From: Variovorax jilinensis
GTDB taxonomy: Bacteria > Pseudomonadota > Gammaproteobacteria > Burkholderiales > Burkholderiaceae_C
Direction of reading: 5' to 3'
Length of the DNA: 64,000 bases
Assembly: GCF_030316885.1 (NCBI RefSeq)
Contig: NZ_JASZYQ010000003.1
Coordinates: 248,001-312,000, forward strand
The notes beneath the pieces are model-generated. The model saw only the letters and a program-made list of their open reading frames with translations, was not told where the DNA came from and made no database searches. The stretch's first letter is position 1, and the number at the start of each line of letters is the position of its first letter. Made by a program: the position numbers and the translations under genes. Positions 51,888 through 64,000 of the stretch are shown here, in pieces.

Positions 51888-51933
51888 CCGATCCGGCCTG
51901 ATTTTCGATATCTGGCCAGAACGCACGAGACGG

Positions 51934-53403
51934 CTATTCGGCGCGGTAGTTCGGCGCTTCCTTGGTGATCTGCACGTCGTGCACGTGGCTCTCGCGGATG
52001 CCGGCGGTCGTGATCTCGACGAACTCGGCCTTGTTCTTCATGTCGTCGATCGTGGCGCAGCCGCAGTAGCCCATGCTCGCGCGCAGGCCGCCGGACATCT
52101 GGTAGACGATCGAGACCATCGAGCCCTTGTAGGGCACGCGGCCCTCGATGCCCTCCGGCACCAGCTTGTCGGCGTTCGGGTTGCCGGTGGTCGATTCCTG
52201 GAAGTAGCGGTCGGCGCTGCCCTGCTGCATCGCACCGATCGAGCCCATGCCGCGGTAGCTCTTGTAGCTGCGGCCCTGGAACAGCACGATCTCGCCGGGT
52301 GCCTCTTCGGTGCCCGCGAACATGCCGCCCATCATCACGGTGCTCGCGCCAGCCGCGATCGCCTTGGCGATGTCGCCCGAGTAGCGGATGCCGCCGTCGG
52401 CAATCAGCGGCACGCCGGTGCCCTGCAGCGCGGTGGCGACGTTGTCGATCGCCATGATCTGCGGCACGCCCACGCCGGCCACGATGCGGGTGGTGCAGAT
52501 CGAGCCGGGGCCGATGCCGACCTTGACCGCATCGGCGCCGGCGTCGGCCAGCGCGCGGGCCGCATCGCCGGTGGCGATGTTGCCGCCGATGACGTCGACC
52601 TGCGGATAGTTGTTCTTGACCCAGCGCACGCGCTCGATCACGCCGGCACTGTGACCGTGCGCGGTATCCACCACGATGGCGTCGACACCGGCGCGCACGA
52701 GCGCCTCGACGCGCTCCTCGGTGCCCTCGCCCACGCCCACCGCCGCGCCCACGCGAAGGCGGCCGCTGGAATCGCGCGCCGCATTCGGGAAGCTGGTCTG
52801 CTTGGTGATGTCCTTGACCGTGATCAGGCCCTTGAGCTCCCAGCCATCGTTGATGACCAGCAGCCGCTCGAGCTTGTACTTGTTGAGCAGGGCCTTGGCA
52901 TCGGCCAGCGTGGTGCCGTCGGGCACGGTGATGAGCTTGTCGCGCTGGGTCATGATCTCGCTGACCGGCACGTCGTAGCGGCTCTCGAAGCGCAGGTCGC
53001 GCCCCGTGACGATGCCCACCACCTTGCCGCCGTCGCAGACCGGGAAACCCGAAATGCCGAGCTGGTCGGACAGCGCCATGACCTGGCGCACGGTATGGGT
53101 CGGCGTGATCACCACCGGGTCGCGCAGAACGCCCGATTCATAGCGCTTGACCTTGGCAACCTGCGCCGCCTGCTCGGCCGCCGTGAGGTTCTTGTGGACG
53201 ATGCCGATGCCGCCTTCCTGCGCCATCGCGATCGCGAGGCGGGCTTCGGTCACGGTGTCCATCGCCGCCGAAACGAGCGGCAGGTTGAGCGTGATGTTGC
53301 GGGAGAGCCGGGTGGCGAGGGAGGTGTCCTTGGGCAGGACCTGGGAGAACGCTGGCACCAGCAACACGTCGTCGAAGGTGAGCGCTTTGCCGAGAAGGCG
53401 CAT
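51934..53403 (-). CDS. guaB: IMP dehydrogenase
   Basis: The 489-residue enzyme oxidises IMP to XMP with NAD, the rate-limiting step to GMP. The barrel has [10 protein letters not shown] and [20 protein letters not shown], the catalytic cysteine loop [11 protein letters not shown] and the [13 protein letters not shown] flap region. Two CBS domains (about residues 95-205) are present. GGAG 9 bases before the ATG is a good ribosome site; a long open stretch further upstream lacks similarity. It is separated from guaA by the toxin-antitoxin pair. Confidence 0.97.
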   Translation of the reverse strand: MRLLGKALTFDDVLLVPAFSQVLPKDTSLATRLSRNITLNLPLVSAAMDTVTEARLAIAMAQEGGIGIVHKNLTAAEQAAQVAKVKRYESGVLRDPVVITPTHTVRQVMALSDQLGISGFPVCDGGKVVGIVTGRDLRFESRYDVPVSEIMTQRDKLITVPDGTTLADAKALLNKYKLERLLVINDGWELKGLITVKDITKQTSFPNAARDSSGRLRVGAAVGVGEGTEERVEALVRAGVDAIVVDTAHGHSAGVIERVRWVKNNYPQVDVIGGNIATGDAARALADAGADAVKVGIGPGSICTTRIVAGVGVPQIMAIDNVATALQGTGVPLIADGGIRYSGDIAKAIAAGASTVMMGGMFAGTEEAPGEIVLFQGRSYKSYRGMGSIGAMQQGSADRYFQESTTGNPNADKLVPEGIEGRVPYKGSMVSIVYQMSGGLRASMGYCGCATIDDMKNKAEFVEITTAGIRESHVHDVQITKEAPNYRAE

Positions 53404-53574
53404 GGGTGAAGCTCCAAAAGAAGGATTGTAACGAGGCACCGGGGAAGCGTCCGGCGAGGGTCTTCGCACTTTCTGCTTAACGCGCTCGTCGAATTGCGCG
53501 CGAAAGTTGACGATGCCGTTGCAAATCCGCTGACGGACAGGTTGCAAAACGTAAGGCGACGCTAAACTTCCGCC

Positions 53575-54108
53575 ATGAAACTCGCGTCGCTCCTGCTCAT
53601 AGGTTCCGTCCTCCTGCTGCCGCTCGGCGCGCACGCGCAGTGGCAGTGGATCGACAAGGACAACAAGAAGGTCTTCAGCGACCAGGCGCCGCCGCCCGAC
53701 GTGCCCGAGAAGAACATCCTGCGCCGTCCCACCGGACCCTCCAAGCGAGTGAACGTCACCCCGCCCGCCGCCGCTGGCGATGCCGCAGCGGCCGACCCGG
53801 CTGCTGCCGCGGCAGCGCCGCGCGCGCCGGTGCCCGGCGCCAAGCCTGCCGGCGTGGACAAGGAACTCGAGGAGAAGACCCGCAAGGCCGAGGAAGCCGA
53901 GAAGGCCAGGCAGGCCGCCGAGACGCAGAAGCAGGCCCAGGCCAAGGCCGACAACTGCAATCGCGCGCGCCAGGCGAAGGCCACCATGGACAGCGGCATC
54001 CGGGTGGCTCGCGTCAACGCCAATGGCGAGCGAGAAATCATCGACGACAGCGCCCGCGCCAGCGAGCAGCGGCGCCTGCAGGGCGTGATCGACGCCGACT
54101 GCAAGTAA
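53575..54108 (+). CDS. DUF4124 domain exported protein
   Basis: The 177-residue protein has a signal peptide ([17 protein letters not shown]) and a DUF4124 start ([20 protein letters not shown]), a short beta domain common in betaproteobacterial periplasmic proteins. An Ala/Pro linker and a charged coiled-coil segment (residues 101-135, rich in E, K, A, Q) follow, then a tail with two cysteines. The function is unknown. It is divergent from guaB; TTGCAA at 53542 and TAAACT at 53563 could form a weak promoter with a short 15-bp spacer. Confidence 0.85.
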   Translation: MKLASLLLIGSVLLLPLGAHAQWQWIDKDNKKVFSDQAPPPDVPEKNILRRPTGPSKRVNVTPPAAAGDAAAADPAAAAAAPRAPVPGAKPAGVDKELEEKTRKAEEAEKARQAAETQKQAQAKADNCNRARQAKATMDSGIRVARVNANGEREIIDDSARASEQRRLQGVIDADCK

Positions 54109-54155
54109 TCCAGGCTCCAACGCAGCACCCACGCGCAGCGAACGCGCTTGCCGGC

Positions 54156-54488
54156 TCAATACCCTGCCTTGCCGCCCTTGCGACGATTGGCGAACAAGCC
54201 CGTGCCGCGCGCTCCCTGCTGACGAAAGCGCTCGCGGCGTGCCACCTTGGGATCGACCGTGAGCGGCCGGCACAGCTCGATGCGGTCCTGGTCGCACACG
54301 GTCTGCGTCCATTCGACGGCCCGGCCCCAGACCCCCGGCGACAGCGATTCCCACGCCAGATCCGGCAGCGCCCCGGCCAGGCCGCTTGCGAGCACGGCAT
54401 CGCGCACGGTCGCGCCTTCGGCCAGTTCGACGACCTGCTCGAACACCGAGCGCGGAGCCGGCGAGCAGGCGACCGTGACCCTCGGCAT
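54156..54488 (-). CDS. RnfH family protein
   Basis: The 110-residue protein matches the RnfH/UPF0125 ubiquitin-like family: short beta strands ([18 protein letters not shown]), then [35 protein letters not shown] ending, of which [20 protein letters not shown] is the diagnostic part. RnfH function is not established; it is usually encoded next to RatA, as here. The ATG at 54488 is 5 bases after the ratA stop; a GTG at 54497 overlapping that stop (GTGA) is an alternative start that adds three residues. The tail is arginine/glycine-rich. Confidence 0.87.
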   Translation of the reverse strand: MPRVTVACSPAPRSVFEQVVELAEGATVRDAVLASGLAGALPDLAWESLSPGVWGRAVEWTQTVCDQDRIELCRPLTVDPKVARRERFRQQGARGTGLFANRRKGGKAGY

Positions 54489-54493
54489 GCCGC

Positions 54494-54940
54494 TCACGCG
54501 CTGCCGTAGACCTGCTCGGCGCGCTTCACGAAGGCCTCGACCAGGTTCGATGCGATCTTGTCGAACACCGGCCCCACGAGCGCCTGCAGCGCGAAGTTGC
54601 TGAAGCCGTAGCTTAGGTTGAGCTCGACGCGGCAGGCGCGTTCGCCCTCCTCGCCGACCGGCGTGAAGCTCCAGGCGCCGTCGAGGTTCGAGAACGGCCC
54701 GTCGACCAGCTTCAGGTGCACCTCGCGCCCTGGCACGTGCGTGTTGCGGGTCGTGAAGCTCTGGTGAAAGCCGCTGAAGGCGAGGCCGACCTCGGCGGTC
54801 ATGCCATGGCTGTCCTGCTCGATCACCTTGGAGCGGTCGCACCATGGCAGGAACTCGGGATAGCGGGCCACATCGGTGACCAGCGCATACATCTCGTCGG
54901 CGCTGTACCAGATGAGGACGGACTTGTGGACTGTTTTCAT
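54494..54940 (-). CDS. ratA: RatA family START-domain protein
   Basis: The 148-residue protein has the COQ10/RatA START fold: [40 protein letters not shown], and [20 protein letters not shown]. In other bacteria these proteins are described either as a ribosome-association toxin or as a quinone-binding helper. It is paired with rnfH, as in E. coli, and divergent from smpB, which is also the conserved order (smpB-ratA-rnfH). Confidence 0.92.
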   Translation of the reverse strand: MKTVHKSVLIWYSADEMYALVTDVARYPEFLPWCDRSKVIEQDSHGMTAEVGLAFSGFHQSFTTRNTHVPGREVHLKLVDGPFSNLDGAWSFTPVGEEGERACRVELNLSYGFSNFALQALVGPVFDKIASNLVEAFVKRAEQVYGSA

Positions 54941-55002
54941 AGAATCGGCACCGCGTGCGCGACGGATTGTATTGAAGCCATGCAGCCCTTACCTGACACA
55001 CC

Positions 55003-55479
55003 ATGGCCACGAAGAAACAAGACACCTCCTCCCGCATCGCCGACAACAAGAAGGCCGCGTACAACTATTTCTTCGAGGAACGCTTCGAGGCCGGCATGGT
55101 GCTCGAGGGATGGGAGGTCAAGTCGCTGCGCGAGGGCAAGGTCCAGCTCACCGACGGCTATGTCGTGATCCGCGACGGCGAGCTCTTTGTGATCGGCTGC
55201 CAGATCAACCCGCTGCGCTCGGCCTCGACCCACGTCACGCCGGATTCGGTCCGAACCAAGAAGCTGCTGCTGCACAAGGAGCAGATCCGGCGCCTCATCG
55301 GCAAGGTGGAGCAGAAGGGCTACACCCTGGTGCCGCTCAACCTCCACTGGAAGGCCGGCAAGGTCAAGTGCGAGATCGCGCTGGCCAAGGGCAAGGCCGA
55401 GCACGACAAGCGCGACACCATCAAGGACCGCGAAGGCAAGCGAGAAGTCGAGCGCGCCATGAAGAGCCGCAGCCGCTGA
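55003..55479 (+). CDS. smpB: SsrA-binding protein SmpB
   Basis: The 158-residue OB-fold protein brings tmRNA to stalled ribosomes in trans-translation. [37 protein letters not shown] and [19 protein letters not shown] are typical, and the basic tail ([18 protein letters not shown]) is the part that enters the mRNA channel. Length is normal. The ssrA gene itself is not in the window. Confidence 0.97.
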   Translation: MATKKQDTSSRIADNKKAAYNYFFEERFEAGMVLEGWEVKSLREGKVQLTDGYVVIRDGELFVIGCQINPLRSASTHVTPDSVRTKKLLLHKEQIRRLIGKVEQKGYTLVPLNLHWKAGKVKCEIALAKGKAEHDKRDTIKDREGKREVERAMKSRSR

Positions 55480-55543
55480 GCCCGGCCGGGCGGCTAGACT
55501 GAGGGTTGCAATCCAGATTTTTTCAACCGAAGGAGAACTCCTC

Positions 55544-55927
55544 ATGAAACTGCTCAGCGCCTCGATCCTCGCCGTCGCCCTGCTTGCCGGCTGCGGCAGC
55601 ATGTCCGGCAAGGCGCCCGACACGCCCACCCGCACCGCCGACGGCGTGCTGATCGGCCCGACCGGCATGACGCTCTACACCTTCGACCGCGACGTCGCCA
55701 ACAGCGGCAAGTCGGCCTGCAACGGCCCTTGCGCCACTGCCTGGCCGGCACTCAAGGTGGCCGACGCCGCCAAGCCGATCGGCCCCTACACCATCATCGT
55801 GCGCGACGACGGCGCCAAGCAGTGGGCCTACAAGGGCGCACCGCTCTACTACTGGTCGAAGGACACCAAGGCCGGCGACAAGACCGGCGACGGCTTCAAC
55901 GGCGTGTGGAAGGTGGCGCGCCCCTGA
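55544..55927 (+). CDS. COG4315-type lipoprotein
   Basis: The 127-residue protein has a lipoprotein signal with lipobox LLAGC (Cys17) and two copies of the COG4315 repeat pattern: TGMTLYTFDRDVANSGKSAC with CATAWPAL, and QWAYKGAPLYYWSKDTKAGD. These short exported lipoproteins are of unknown function. AAGGAG lies 9 bases before the ATG, a strong ribosome site. The gene ends just before a hairpin terminator. Confidence 0.9.
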   Translation: MKLLSASILAVALLAGCGSMSGKAPDTPTRTADGVLIGPTGMTLYTFDRDVANSGKSACNGPCATAWPALKVADAAKPIGPYTIIVRDDGAKQWAYKGAPLYYWSKDTKAGDKTGDGFNGVWKVARP

Positions 55928-55933
55928 CGGCAC

Positions 55934-55990
55934 CAGCCCGCCCTCGGCGGGCTGCAGACACCACGGGCCGGCCCTTGCGCCGGCTTTTTT
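55934..55990 (+). terminator. Double hairpin with T-run after the lipoprotein gene
   Basis: CAGCCCGCC-CTC-GGCGGGCTG (55934-55954) is a perfect 9-bp stem. It is followed by GCCGGC-CCTTGC-GCCGGC and six Ts (55967-55990), a classic intrinsic terminator. It should stop rightward transcription from the lipoprotein gene before the convergent transporter gene. Confidence 0.85.
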
Positions 55991-56008
55991 CATGGCGCAA
56001 CGCGCGCC

Positions 56009-56914
56009 TCAGTGCGCCGTCGGCAACGCCTCGCGCGAGGCCTGGCGCCGGTCACGCAGGCCCAGCAGCTCGTTGAAGACCAGCGCACCGATCACCAGTG
56101 CACCGCCAGCCAGCACGCTGGCCTCGGGCGCCTCGCCGGCACCGAGCCAGGCCAGCGCGATGCCGAAGATGACCTCGAGCAGGCCCAGCAGCGCGACCTC
56201 CGGCGCACGCAGCACGCGTGCGCACAGCACCGACAGCACGCAAGGGATCGCGAGCTGGAACAGCCCGAGAAAGCCGAGCAGTCCGAGATCGTGTGCGTTG
56301 GCCTGGAACGGCCAGGCCAGCGGCAGCGTGACCAGCGCCGAGATGGCGGCACCGATCAGCACCGCGGGCACGAGGTCGATGTCGCGTCCCTTGGCATGGG
56401 CATGCTGGACCACGGTCCAGTTGCAGGCGCCCGCGATCGGCACGCAGAGCGCCACCAGCGTGCCGACCAGCTGACCCTCGCCAAGCTGCGTGCCGTACAT
56501 CCACGCGATGCCCAGCCCCGCGACCACGATCGCGATCCAGGTGCGCGTCGGCAGCCGATGGCCGATGAAGAGCCGTGCCGCGAGTGCGGTCAGCAAGGGC
56601 CCCAGGGCCATCGTCACCAGGACGTTGGCCACGCTGGTCAGCGTGAGCGCCACCATGAAGGCAGTGAACATCACGCTCCAGCACACGCCCGACACCCATA
56701 GCGCGGGCCCGGCATGGCGGATCTTGGCGAAGACCGCGCGGCCGCGCCAGAGCGGCAGGATCACCAGCAGCGCCAGCAGCGTGAAGAAGCTGCGCCAGAA
56801 GGTGACCTCGAAGCTGCGCGCATGCTCGAGATGGCGCGTCACCACGCCGGCCGTGGCCCACATGAGGGTCACGGCCACCATGAGCCCGACGGCACGGCCG
56901 TGGCTGAGCCTCAT
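56009..56914 (-). CDS. EamA/DMT family transporter
   Basis: The 301-residue membrane protein has about ten helices arranged as two EamA repeats (for example LMVAVTLMWATAGVVTRHLE with the N-terminal FWRSFF motif, and GLGIAWMYGT). Such permeases export or import small metabolites; the substrate is unknown. It lies 12 bp downstream of typA in the same direction and may be read with it. Confidence 0.9.
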   Translation of the reverse strand: MRLSHGRAVGLMVAVTLMWATAGVVTRHLEHARSFEVTFWRSFFTLLALLVILPLWRGRAVFAKIRHAGPALWVSGVCWSVMFTAFMVALTLTSVANVLVTMALGPLLTALAARLFIGHRLPTRTWIAIVVAGLGIAWMYGTQLGEGQLVGTLVALCVPIAGACNWTVVQHAHAKGRDIDLVPAVLIGAAISALVTLPLAWPFQANAHDLGLLGFLGLFQLAIPCVLSVLCARVLRAPEVALLGLLEVIFGIALAWLGAGEAPEASVLAGGALVIGALVFNELLGLRDRRQASREALPTAH

Positions 56915-56926
56915 GGGGCGGCAGGC

Positions 56927-58753
56927 TTACTCGCGCGAGGCGCGCTTGCGCTCGTGCTCCTTGAGGAAGCGCTTGCGCAGGCGCACGCTCTTGGGCGTGA
57001 TCTCGACCAGTTCGTCGTCCTCGATGAACTCGACGCCGTATTCCAGCGTGAGCTCGATCGGGGGCGTGATCTTGATCGCATCTTCCTTGCCCGAGACGCG
57101 GAAGTTGGTGAGCTGCTTGGTACGCGTGGCGTTCACCACCAGGTCGTTGTCGCGGCTGTGGATGCCGACGATCATGCCCTCGTACACCGGGTCGTTGGCG
57201 CGCACGAACATGCGGCCGCGGTCGTCGAGCTTGCCGAGCGCGTAGGTGAAGATCTCGCCATCGTCCATCGAGATCAGCACGCCGTTCTTGCGGCTGCCGA
57301 TCTCGCCCTTGTAGGGCTCGTAGCTGTCGAAGATGTTCGAGATCAGACCCGAGCCGCGCGTGAGATTCAGGAACTCGTTGGTGAAGCCGATCAGGCCCCG
57401 CGCCGGGATGCGGTACTCGAGGCGCACGCGGCCACGGCCGTCCGGCTCCATGTTGACCAGTTCGCCCTTGCGCTCGCCGAGCGCCTGCATCACGCCGCCC
57501 TGGTGCGCGTCCTCGATGTCGGCCGTGACCATTTCGATCGGCTCGTGCTTCTCGCCGTTGATCTCGCGGAACACCACGCGCGGCTTCGAGACGGCCATCT
57601 CGTAGCCTTCGCGGCGCATGTTTTCCAGCAGGATGGTCAGGTGCAGTTCGCCACGGCCCATCACTTCGAAGATGCCTTCCTCGTCGGTCTCGCTGACGCG
57701 CAGCGCCACGTTGTGCTGCAGTTCCTTCTGCAGGCGGTCCCAGATCTGGCGGCTGGTGACGAACTTGCCTTCGCGGCCGGCCAGCGGGCTGGTGTTGACG
57801 CAGAAGTTCATCGTCAGCGTCGGCTCGTCGACCTTGAGCATCGGCAGCGGCGCCGGCTTGGCCGGGTCGGTGACGGTGACGCCGATGCCGATGTCCGGAA
57901 TGCCGTTGATCAGCACGATCTCGCCCGGGCCGGCTTCGGTGGCCTGCACGCGGTCCAGACCCTGGAAGGTCAGCACCTGGTTGACGCGACCCTTGACCGA
58001 CTTGCCGTCGGGGCCTTCCATCACGACCACGTCCATCATGGGCTTGATGGTGCCCTGGCTGATGCGGCCGACGCCGATGCGGCCGACGAAGGTGGAGAAG
58101 TCGAGCGCCGAGATCTGCAGCTGCAGCGGCGCGTTCGGATCGCCCTTCTGGCTCGGCACGTGCTTGAGGATGGTGTCGAACAGGGCCGACATGTCGGGGC
58201 CCCACTGCTCGCCGTGCTCGCCTTCCTCCAGCGAGGACCAGCCATTGATGCCCGAGGCGTAAACCACCGGGAAGTCGAGCTGTTCGTCGCTCGCGCCGAG
58301 CTTGTCGAACAGATCGAAGGCGGCGTTGACGACGTAGTCCGGGCGCGCGCCCGGCTTGTCGACCTTGTTCACCACCAGGATCGGCTTCAGGCCCAGGGCC
58401 AGTGCCTTCTTGGTCACGAAGCGGGTCTGCGGCATCGGGCCTTCCTGGGCATCGATCAGCAGCACCACGCCGTCGACCATGCTCAGCGCGCGTTCCACCT
58501 CGCCGCCGAAGTCCGCGTGGCCGGGCGTGTCGACGATGTTGATGTGCGTGCCCTTCCAGGTCACGGCGCAGTTCTTCGCCAGGATCGTGATGCCACGTTC
58601 CTTTTCGATGGCGTTGTTGTCCATCACGGTGTCGACCACCTTCTCGTGTTCGGCGAAGGTGCCCGACTGGCGCAGAAGTTGGTCGACCATCGTGGTCTTG
58701 CCATGGTCCACGTGGGCAATGATGGCGATGTTGCGAATCTGGTTGGTGCTCAT
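56927..58753 (-). CDS. typA: Translational GTPase TypA/BipA
   Basis: The 608-residue ribosome-binding GTPase helps assembly of the large subunit and growth at low temperature. Visible motifs are G1 [20 protein letters not shown] (switch I), [12 protein letters not shown] (G3), [10 protein letters not shown] (G4), an EF-G-like C-terminal half with [20 protein letters not shown], and the family tail [16 protein letters not shown]. It starts in a 4-bp overlap with truB (ATGA). Confidence 0.96.
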   Translation of the reverse strand: MSTNQIRNIAIIAHVDHGKTTMVDQLLRQSGTFAEHEKVVDTVMDNNAIEKERGITILAKNCAVTWKGTHINIVDTPGHADFGGEVERALSMVDGVVLLIDAQEGPMPQTRFVTKKALALGLKPILVVNKVDKPGARPDYVVNAAFDLFDKLGASDEQLDFPVVYASGINGWSSLEEGEHGEQWGPDMSALFDTILKHVPSQKGDPNAPLQLQISALDFSTFVGRIGVGRISQGTIKPMMDVVVMEGPDGKSVKGRVNQVLTFQGLDRVQATEAGPGEIVLINGIPDIGIGVTVTDPAKPAPLPMLKVDEPTLTMNFCVNTSPLAGREGKFVTSRQIWDRLQKELQHNVALRVSETDEEGIFEVMGRGELHLTILLENMRREGYEMAVSKPRVVFREINGEKHEPIEMVTADIEDAHQGGVMQALGERKGELVNMEPDGRGRVRLEYRIPARGLIGFTNEFLNLTRGSGLISNIFDSYEPYKGEIGSRKNGVLISMDDGEIFTYALGKLDDRGRMFVRANDPVYEGMIVGIHSRDNDLVVNATRTKQLTNFRVSGKEDAIKITPPIELTLEYGVEFIEDDELVEITPKSVRLRKRFLKEHERKRASRE

Positions 58754-59697
58754 GGTGTCGCTTCGGTCAAAGGTAATGTCTGCTGGATTTCGATGGGGCT
58801 CAGCAGCCGCCCCGGGATCAGTTCGCCGGCCTTGACGTGGCCCGTGCCGAGGAAGGCGTCGGGCGTGCGGCCGAACACGGCCACCGCGGACGCGTCGGCC
58901 CAATCGCCACGACGGCGCAGGCCCGAGAGAAAACGCCCTGCATCCTCGACGTCGAGCGTGACGCGCGTGTGATCGGCCACCAGCGCCTCGGTCGGCAGCA
59001 GGCAGGCCAGGCGCTCGTCCTCTTCCATCGCTTCGAGCGCCTCGAGGCTCAGGCATTGCGCCGCCTCGAAGCCGCCGGTCGCGATGCGGCGCAGCGAGGT
59101 CAGATGGGCGCCACAGCCGAGCGCCTCGCCGATGTCCTCGCCGAGCGTGCGGATGTAGGTGCCTTTGCTGACGGCGGCGACGATGCGGATCTCGTCGTCG
59201 CCGGTGCGTGTCAGCGACAGGTCGTGGACCACGATGTCGCGCGTCTTGCGCTCCACCTCGATGCCCTCGCGCGCGTACTCGTACAGGGCGCGGCCGTCTT
59301 TCTTGAGCGCGCTGTACATCGGCGGCAGCTGACGCTGCGGTCCCGTGAACAGGGCCTGCACGCGCGCCAGCTCGTCGGGCGTGACCGCCACGGGGCGCTC
59401 GGCAATCACCTCGCCCTCGGCATCGCCTGTGGCGGTCTTGACGCCCAGGCGGGCCGTGGCCTCGTAGGTCTTGTCGGCCTCCAGGTGCAGCTGGCTGAAC
59501 TTGGTGGCGGCGCCGAAGCACAGCGGCAGCACGCCGGTGGCGAGCGGGTCGAGCGTGCCGGTATGGCCCGCCTTTTCGGCGCGCAGCAACCACTTGGCCT
59601 TCTGCAAGGCCTGATTGCTGGAGAGCCCCAGCGGTTTGTCGAGCAGCAACACCCCGTGCACAGGGCGCCGCTGCACCCGTGTGCGTGGCGCGTTCAT
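58750..59697 (-). CDS. truB: tRNA pseudouridine(55) synthase
   Basis: The 315-residue enzyme makes pseudouridine-55 in the T-loop of tRNA. The catalytic aspartate is in [35 protein letters not shown] and [14 protein letters not shown] are also family features. A C-terminal PUA-like end is present. It begins 2 bases after rbfA and overlaps typA, in the conserved nusA-infB-rbfA-truB order. Confidence 0.96.
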   Translation of the reverse strand: MNAPRTRVQRRPVHGVLLLDKPLGLSSNQALQKAKWLLRAEKAGHTGTLDPLATGVLPLCFGAATKFSQLHLEADKTYEATARLGVKTATGDAEGEVIAERPVAVTPDELARVQALFTGPQRQLPPMYSALKKDGRALYEYAREGIEVERKTRDIVVHDLSLTRTGDDEIRIVAAVSKGTYIRTLGEDIGEALGCGAHLTSLRRIATGGFEAAQCLSLEALEAMEEDERLACLLPTEALVADHTRVTLDVEDAGRFLSGLRRRGDWADASAVAVFGRTPDAFLGTGHVKAGELIPGRLLSPIEIQQTLPLTEATP

Positions 59698-59699
59698 CT

Positions 59700-60071
59700 T
59701 CAGTCGTCTTTGGAACGCGAAGCGACGGCCTGAGCGATCAGCGCATTCATGTCGGCCGCACGTTCGGTCGTGCGGTCGAACAGGAAGTGCAGCGTGGGCA
59801 CCGTGTGGATGTGCAGGCGCTTGAACAGGCCATTGCGCAGGAATCCCGCGGCCTGGTTCAGCGCTTCGGTGGTCTCGGCCACGTCGCCCGTGAGCACGCT
59901 GAAGAAGACCTTCGCATGCGCGTAATCGGGCGTGACCTCGACCGCCTGGATCGTCACCATGCCGACGCGCGGGTCCTTCAACTCGCGCGCGATCAGTTCC
60001 GTCAGATCGCGCTGGATCTGATCGGCAACCTTGAACGCGCGGTTGGGTGCGGCGGCTTTTCTTTTCGGCAT
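59700..60071 (-). CDS. rbfA: Ribosome-binding factor A
   Basis: The 123-residue KH-type protein matures the 30S subunit. [40 protein letters not shown] and the C-terminal [18 protein letters not shown] are typical. The start is the ATG at 60071, 21 bp after infB. Size and neighbours are as expected. Confidence 0.96.
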   Translation of the reverse strand: MPKRKAAAPNRAFKVADQIQRDLTELIARELKDPRVGMVTIQAVEVTPDYAHAKVFFSVLTGDVAETTEALNQAAGFLRNGLFKRLHIHTVPTLHFLFDRTTERAADMNALIAQAVASRSKDD

Positions 60072-60092
60072 GGATTCGTTCGCACCGAACGC

Positions 60093-62990
<2,898 letters not shown>

Positions 62991-63014
62991 ATTGGTTTCG
63001 TGCCTCCATGACCG

Positions 63015-64000
63015 TCACTCTTGGCCGGCGAACCAGTGTTCGCGGGCTTTCAAGATCAGGTTCTTGGCCTCATCGGCGGTTTGGCCGGTGATTTCGGTGA
63101 GTTCATCGACCGCAAGGTCGGCCAGGTCGTCACGGGTGTGGACACCCGCCTCGGCCAATTTGGGAATGAGGGCCGCATCGAGGCCTTCGAGGTCGCGCAG
63201 ATCCTGCGAGACGCTCTCGACATCCTCTTCACGGGCGATCTCGGCGGTCAACAGCGCATCCTTGGCACGCGAGCGCAGCTCGTTGATGGTGTCTTCGTCG
63301 AAGCTCTCGATCTCGAGCAGCTCGGAGATCGGCACATAGGCCACTTCCTCGAGGCTCGTGAAGCCTTCGGAGATCAGGATGTCGGCGATTTCCTCGTCGA
63401 CGTCGAGCTTCTCCATGAACAGCTTGCGGCTGGCATCGGTCTCGGTCGCCTGCTTCTGGGCCGACTCGTTCGCATCCATGATGTTGATCTTCCAGCCGGT
63501 CAGATCGGAGGCGAGCCTCACGTTCTGGCCGCCGCGGCCGATCGCGATCGCGAGGTTCTCCTCGTCGACCACCACGTCCATCGCATGCTTTTCCTCGTCG
63601 ACCACGATCGACGACACGTTGGCCGGCGCCAGGGCGCCGATCACGAACTGGGCCGGATCCTCGCTCCACAGCACGATGTCAACGCGCTCGCCGGCGAGTT
63701 CGTTGGTCACGGCGTTGACGCGCGTGCCGCGCACACCCACGCAGGTGCCGATCGGATCGACCCGCTTGTCGTGCGAGAGAACCGCGATCTTGGCGCGCGA
63801 ACCGGGGTCGCGGGCGCAGCTCTTGATCTCGAGCAGGCCTTGTTCGATCTCGGGCACTTCCTGGCGGAACAGCTCGATCATGAACTCGGGGGCCGAGCGC
63901 GACAAGATGATCGGCGCGCCGCGCAGCGTCAGGTCGACCTCCATGATCATGGCCCGCACGCGGTCGCCGTTGCGCAGGTTTTCCTTGGCGATCATCTCGC
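63015..64000 (-). CDS. nusA: Transcription factor NusA, C-terminal part
   Basis: About 328 codons of the 3' part are visible; the 5' end lies beyond the right edge. The KH domains hold [20 protein letters not shown] and [20 protein letters not shown]. Two acidic helix-hairpin-helix repeats follow ([20 protein letters not shown] and [20 protein letters not shown]), as in E. coli NusA. It binds RNA polymerase and modulates pausing and termination. Confidence 0.96.
   Translation of the reverse strand, partial: EMIAKENLRNGDRVRAMIMEVDLTLRGAPIILSRSAPEFMIELFRQEVPEIEQGLLEIKSCARDPGSRAKIAVLSHDKRVDPIGTCVGVRGTRVNAVTNELAGERVDIVLWSEDPAQFVIGALAPANVSSIVVDEEKHAMDVVVDEENLAIAIGRGGQNVRLASDLTGWKINIMDANESAQKQATETDASRKLFMEKLDVDEEIADILISEGFTSLEEVAYVPISELLEIESFDEDTINELRSRAKDALLTAEIAREEDVESVSQDLRDLEGLDAALIPKLAEAGVHTRDDLADLAVDELTEITGQTADEAKNLILKAREHWFAGQE

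Noticed and set aside
53518..53568. Promoter made of the repeated TTGCAAA motif before the DUF4124 gene
   Set aside because: Two TTGCAAA copies are 25 bp apart, but the only pairing with a -10-like TAAACT has a 15-bp spacer, too weak to list as a separate feature.

Overview
The window is a GC-rich chromosomal segment from a betaproteobacterium, most likely Burkholderiales/Comamonadaceae and Variovorax-like. This is inferred from gene order, protein style and base composition; no 16S gene or other taxonomic marker is present. Genes are tightly packed and many neighbours share 4-bp start/stop overlaps. I see no rRNA, tRNA, CRISPR array, insertion sequence or prophage.

Layout. 1-6.2 kb: a DUF1697 gene and ygfZ run leftward, divergent from an mltG-tmk-holB-pilZ-tatD-ankyrin run. 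6.2-24.1 kb: one leftward block holds a nearly complete trehalose/alpha-glucan cycle: glgB, glgE, treS-maltokinase fusion, a TM-helix channel-like protein, glgX, treZ and a malQ-treY fusion. No glgC or glgA lies beside it, so glucan synthesis encoded here would run through maltose-1-phosphate. 24.5-30.5 kb: a GT61-type glycosyltransferase, a ClC antiporter, an NAD-type isocitrate dehydrogenase, a DUF2090 protein with a short 6-phosphogluconate dehydrogenase, and a DUF883-type protein. 30.7-38.5 kb: an orphan NarL-type response regulator, an FHA-coupled class III cyclase, ldcA, a TadA fused to an alpha/beta-hydrolase-like domain, a PaiB-like protein, a second exported ankyrin protein and a GlcG/HbpS-like exported protein.

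38.6-51.9 kb: a sensor kinase/FixJ-type regulator pair, an ABC exporter with a phospholipase D-like protein and an exported unknown, a LysR regulator divergent from DUF3100 membrane protein, M20 amidohydrolase and sdaA, then guaA and a vapBC-type toxin-antitoxin pair lying between guaA and guaB. 51.9-64 kb: guaB, DUF4124, rnfH, ratA, smpB, a COG4315 lipoprotein, an EamA transporter, and the core translation block nusA-infB-rbfA-truB-typA read leftward from the right edge (nusA is cut by the window end).

How the genes work together. TreY and TreZ can cut glucan into trehalose. TreS turns trehalose into maltose, its kinase domain makes maltose-1-phosphate, GlgE builds linear glucan from it, GlgB branches it and GlgX debranches it. 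MalQ reshuffles the short maltodextrins. The channel-like gene inside this run suggests a link to osmotic balance, which is inference. The most unusual items are this channel insertion, the two fusions (MalQ-TreY, TadA-hydrolase), the toxin-antitoxin pair splitting guaB and guaA, and two strong palindromes that look like regulator sites (45483-45501 and 38566-38589).
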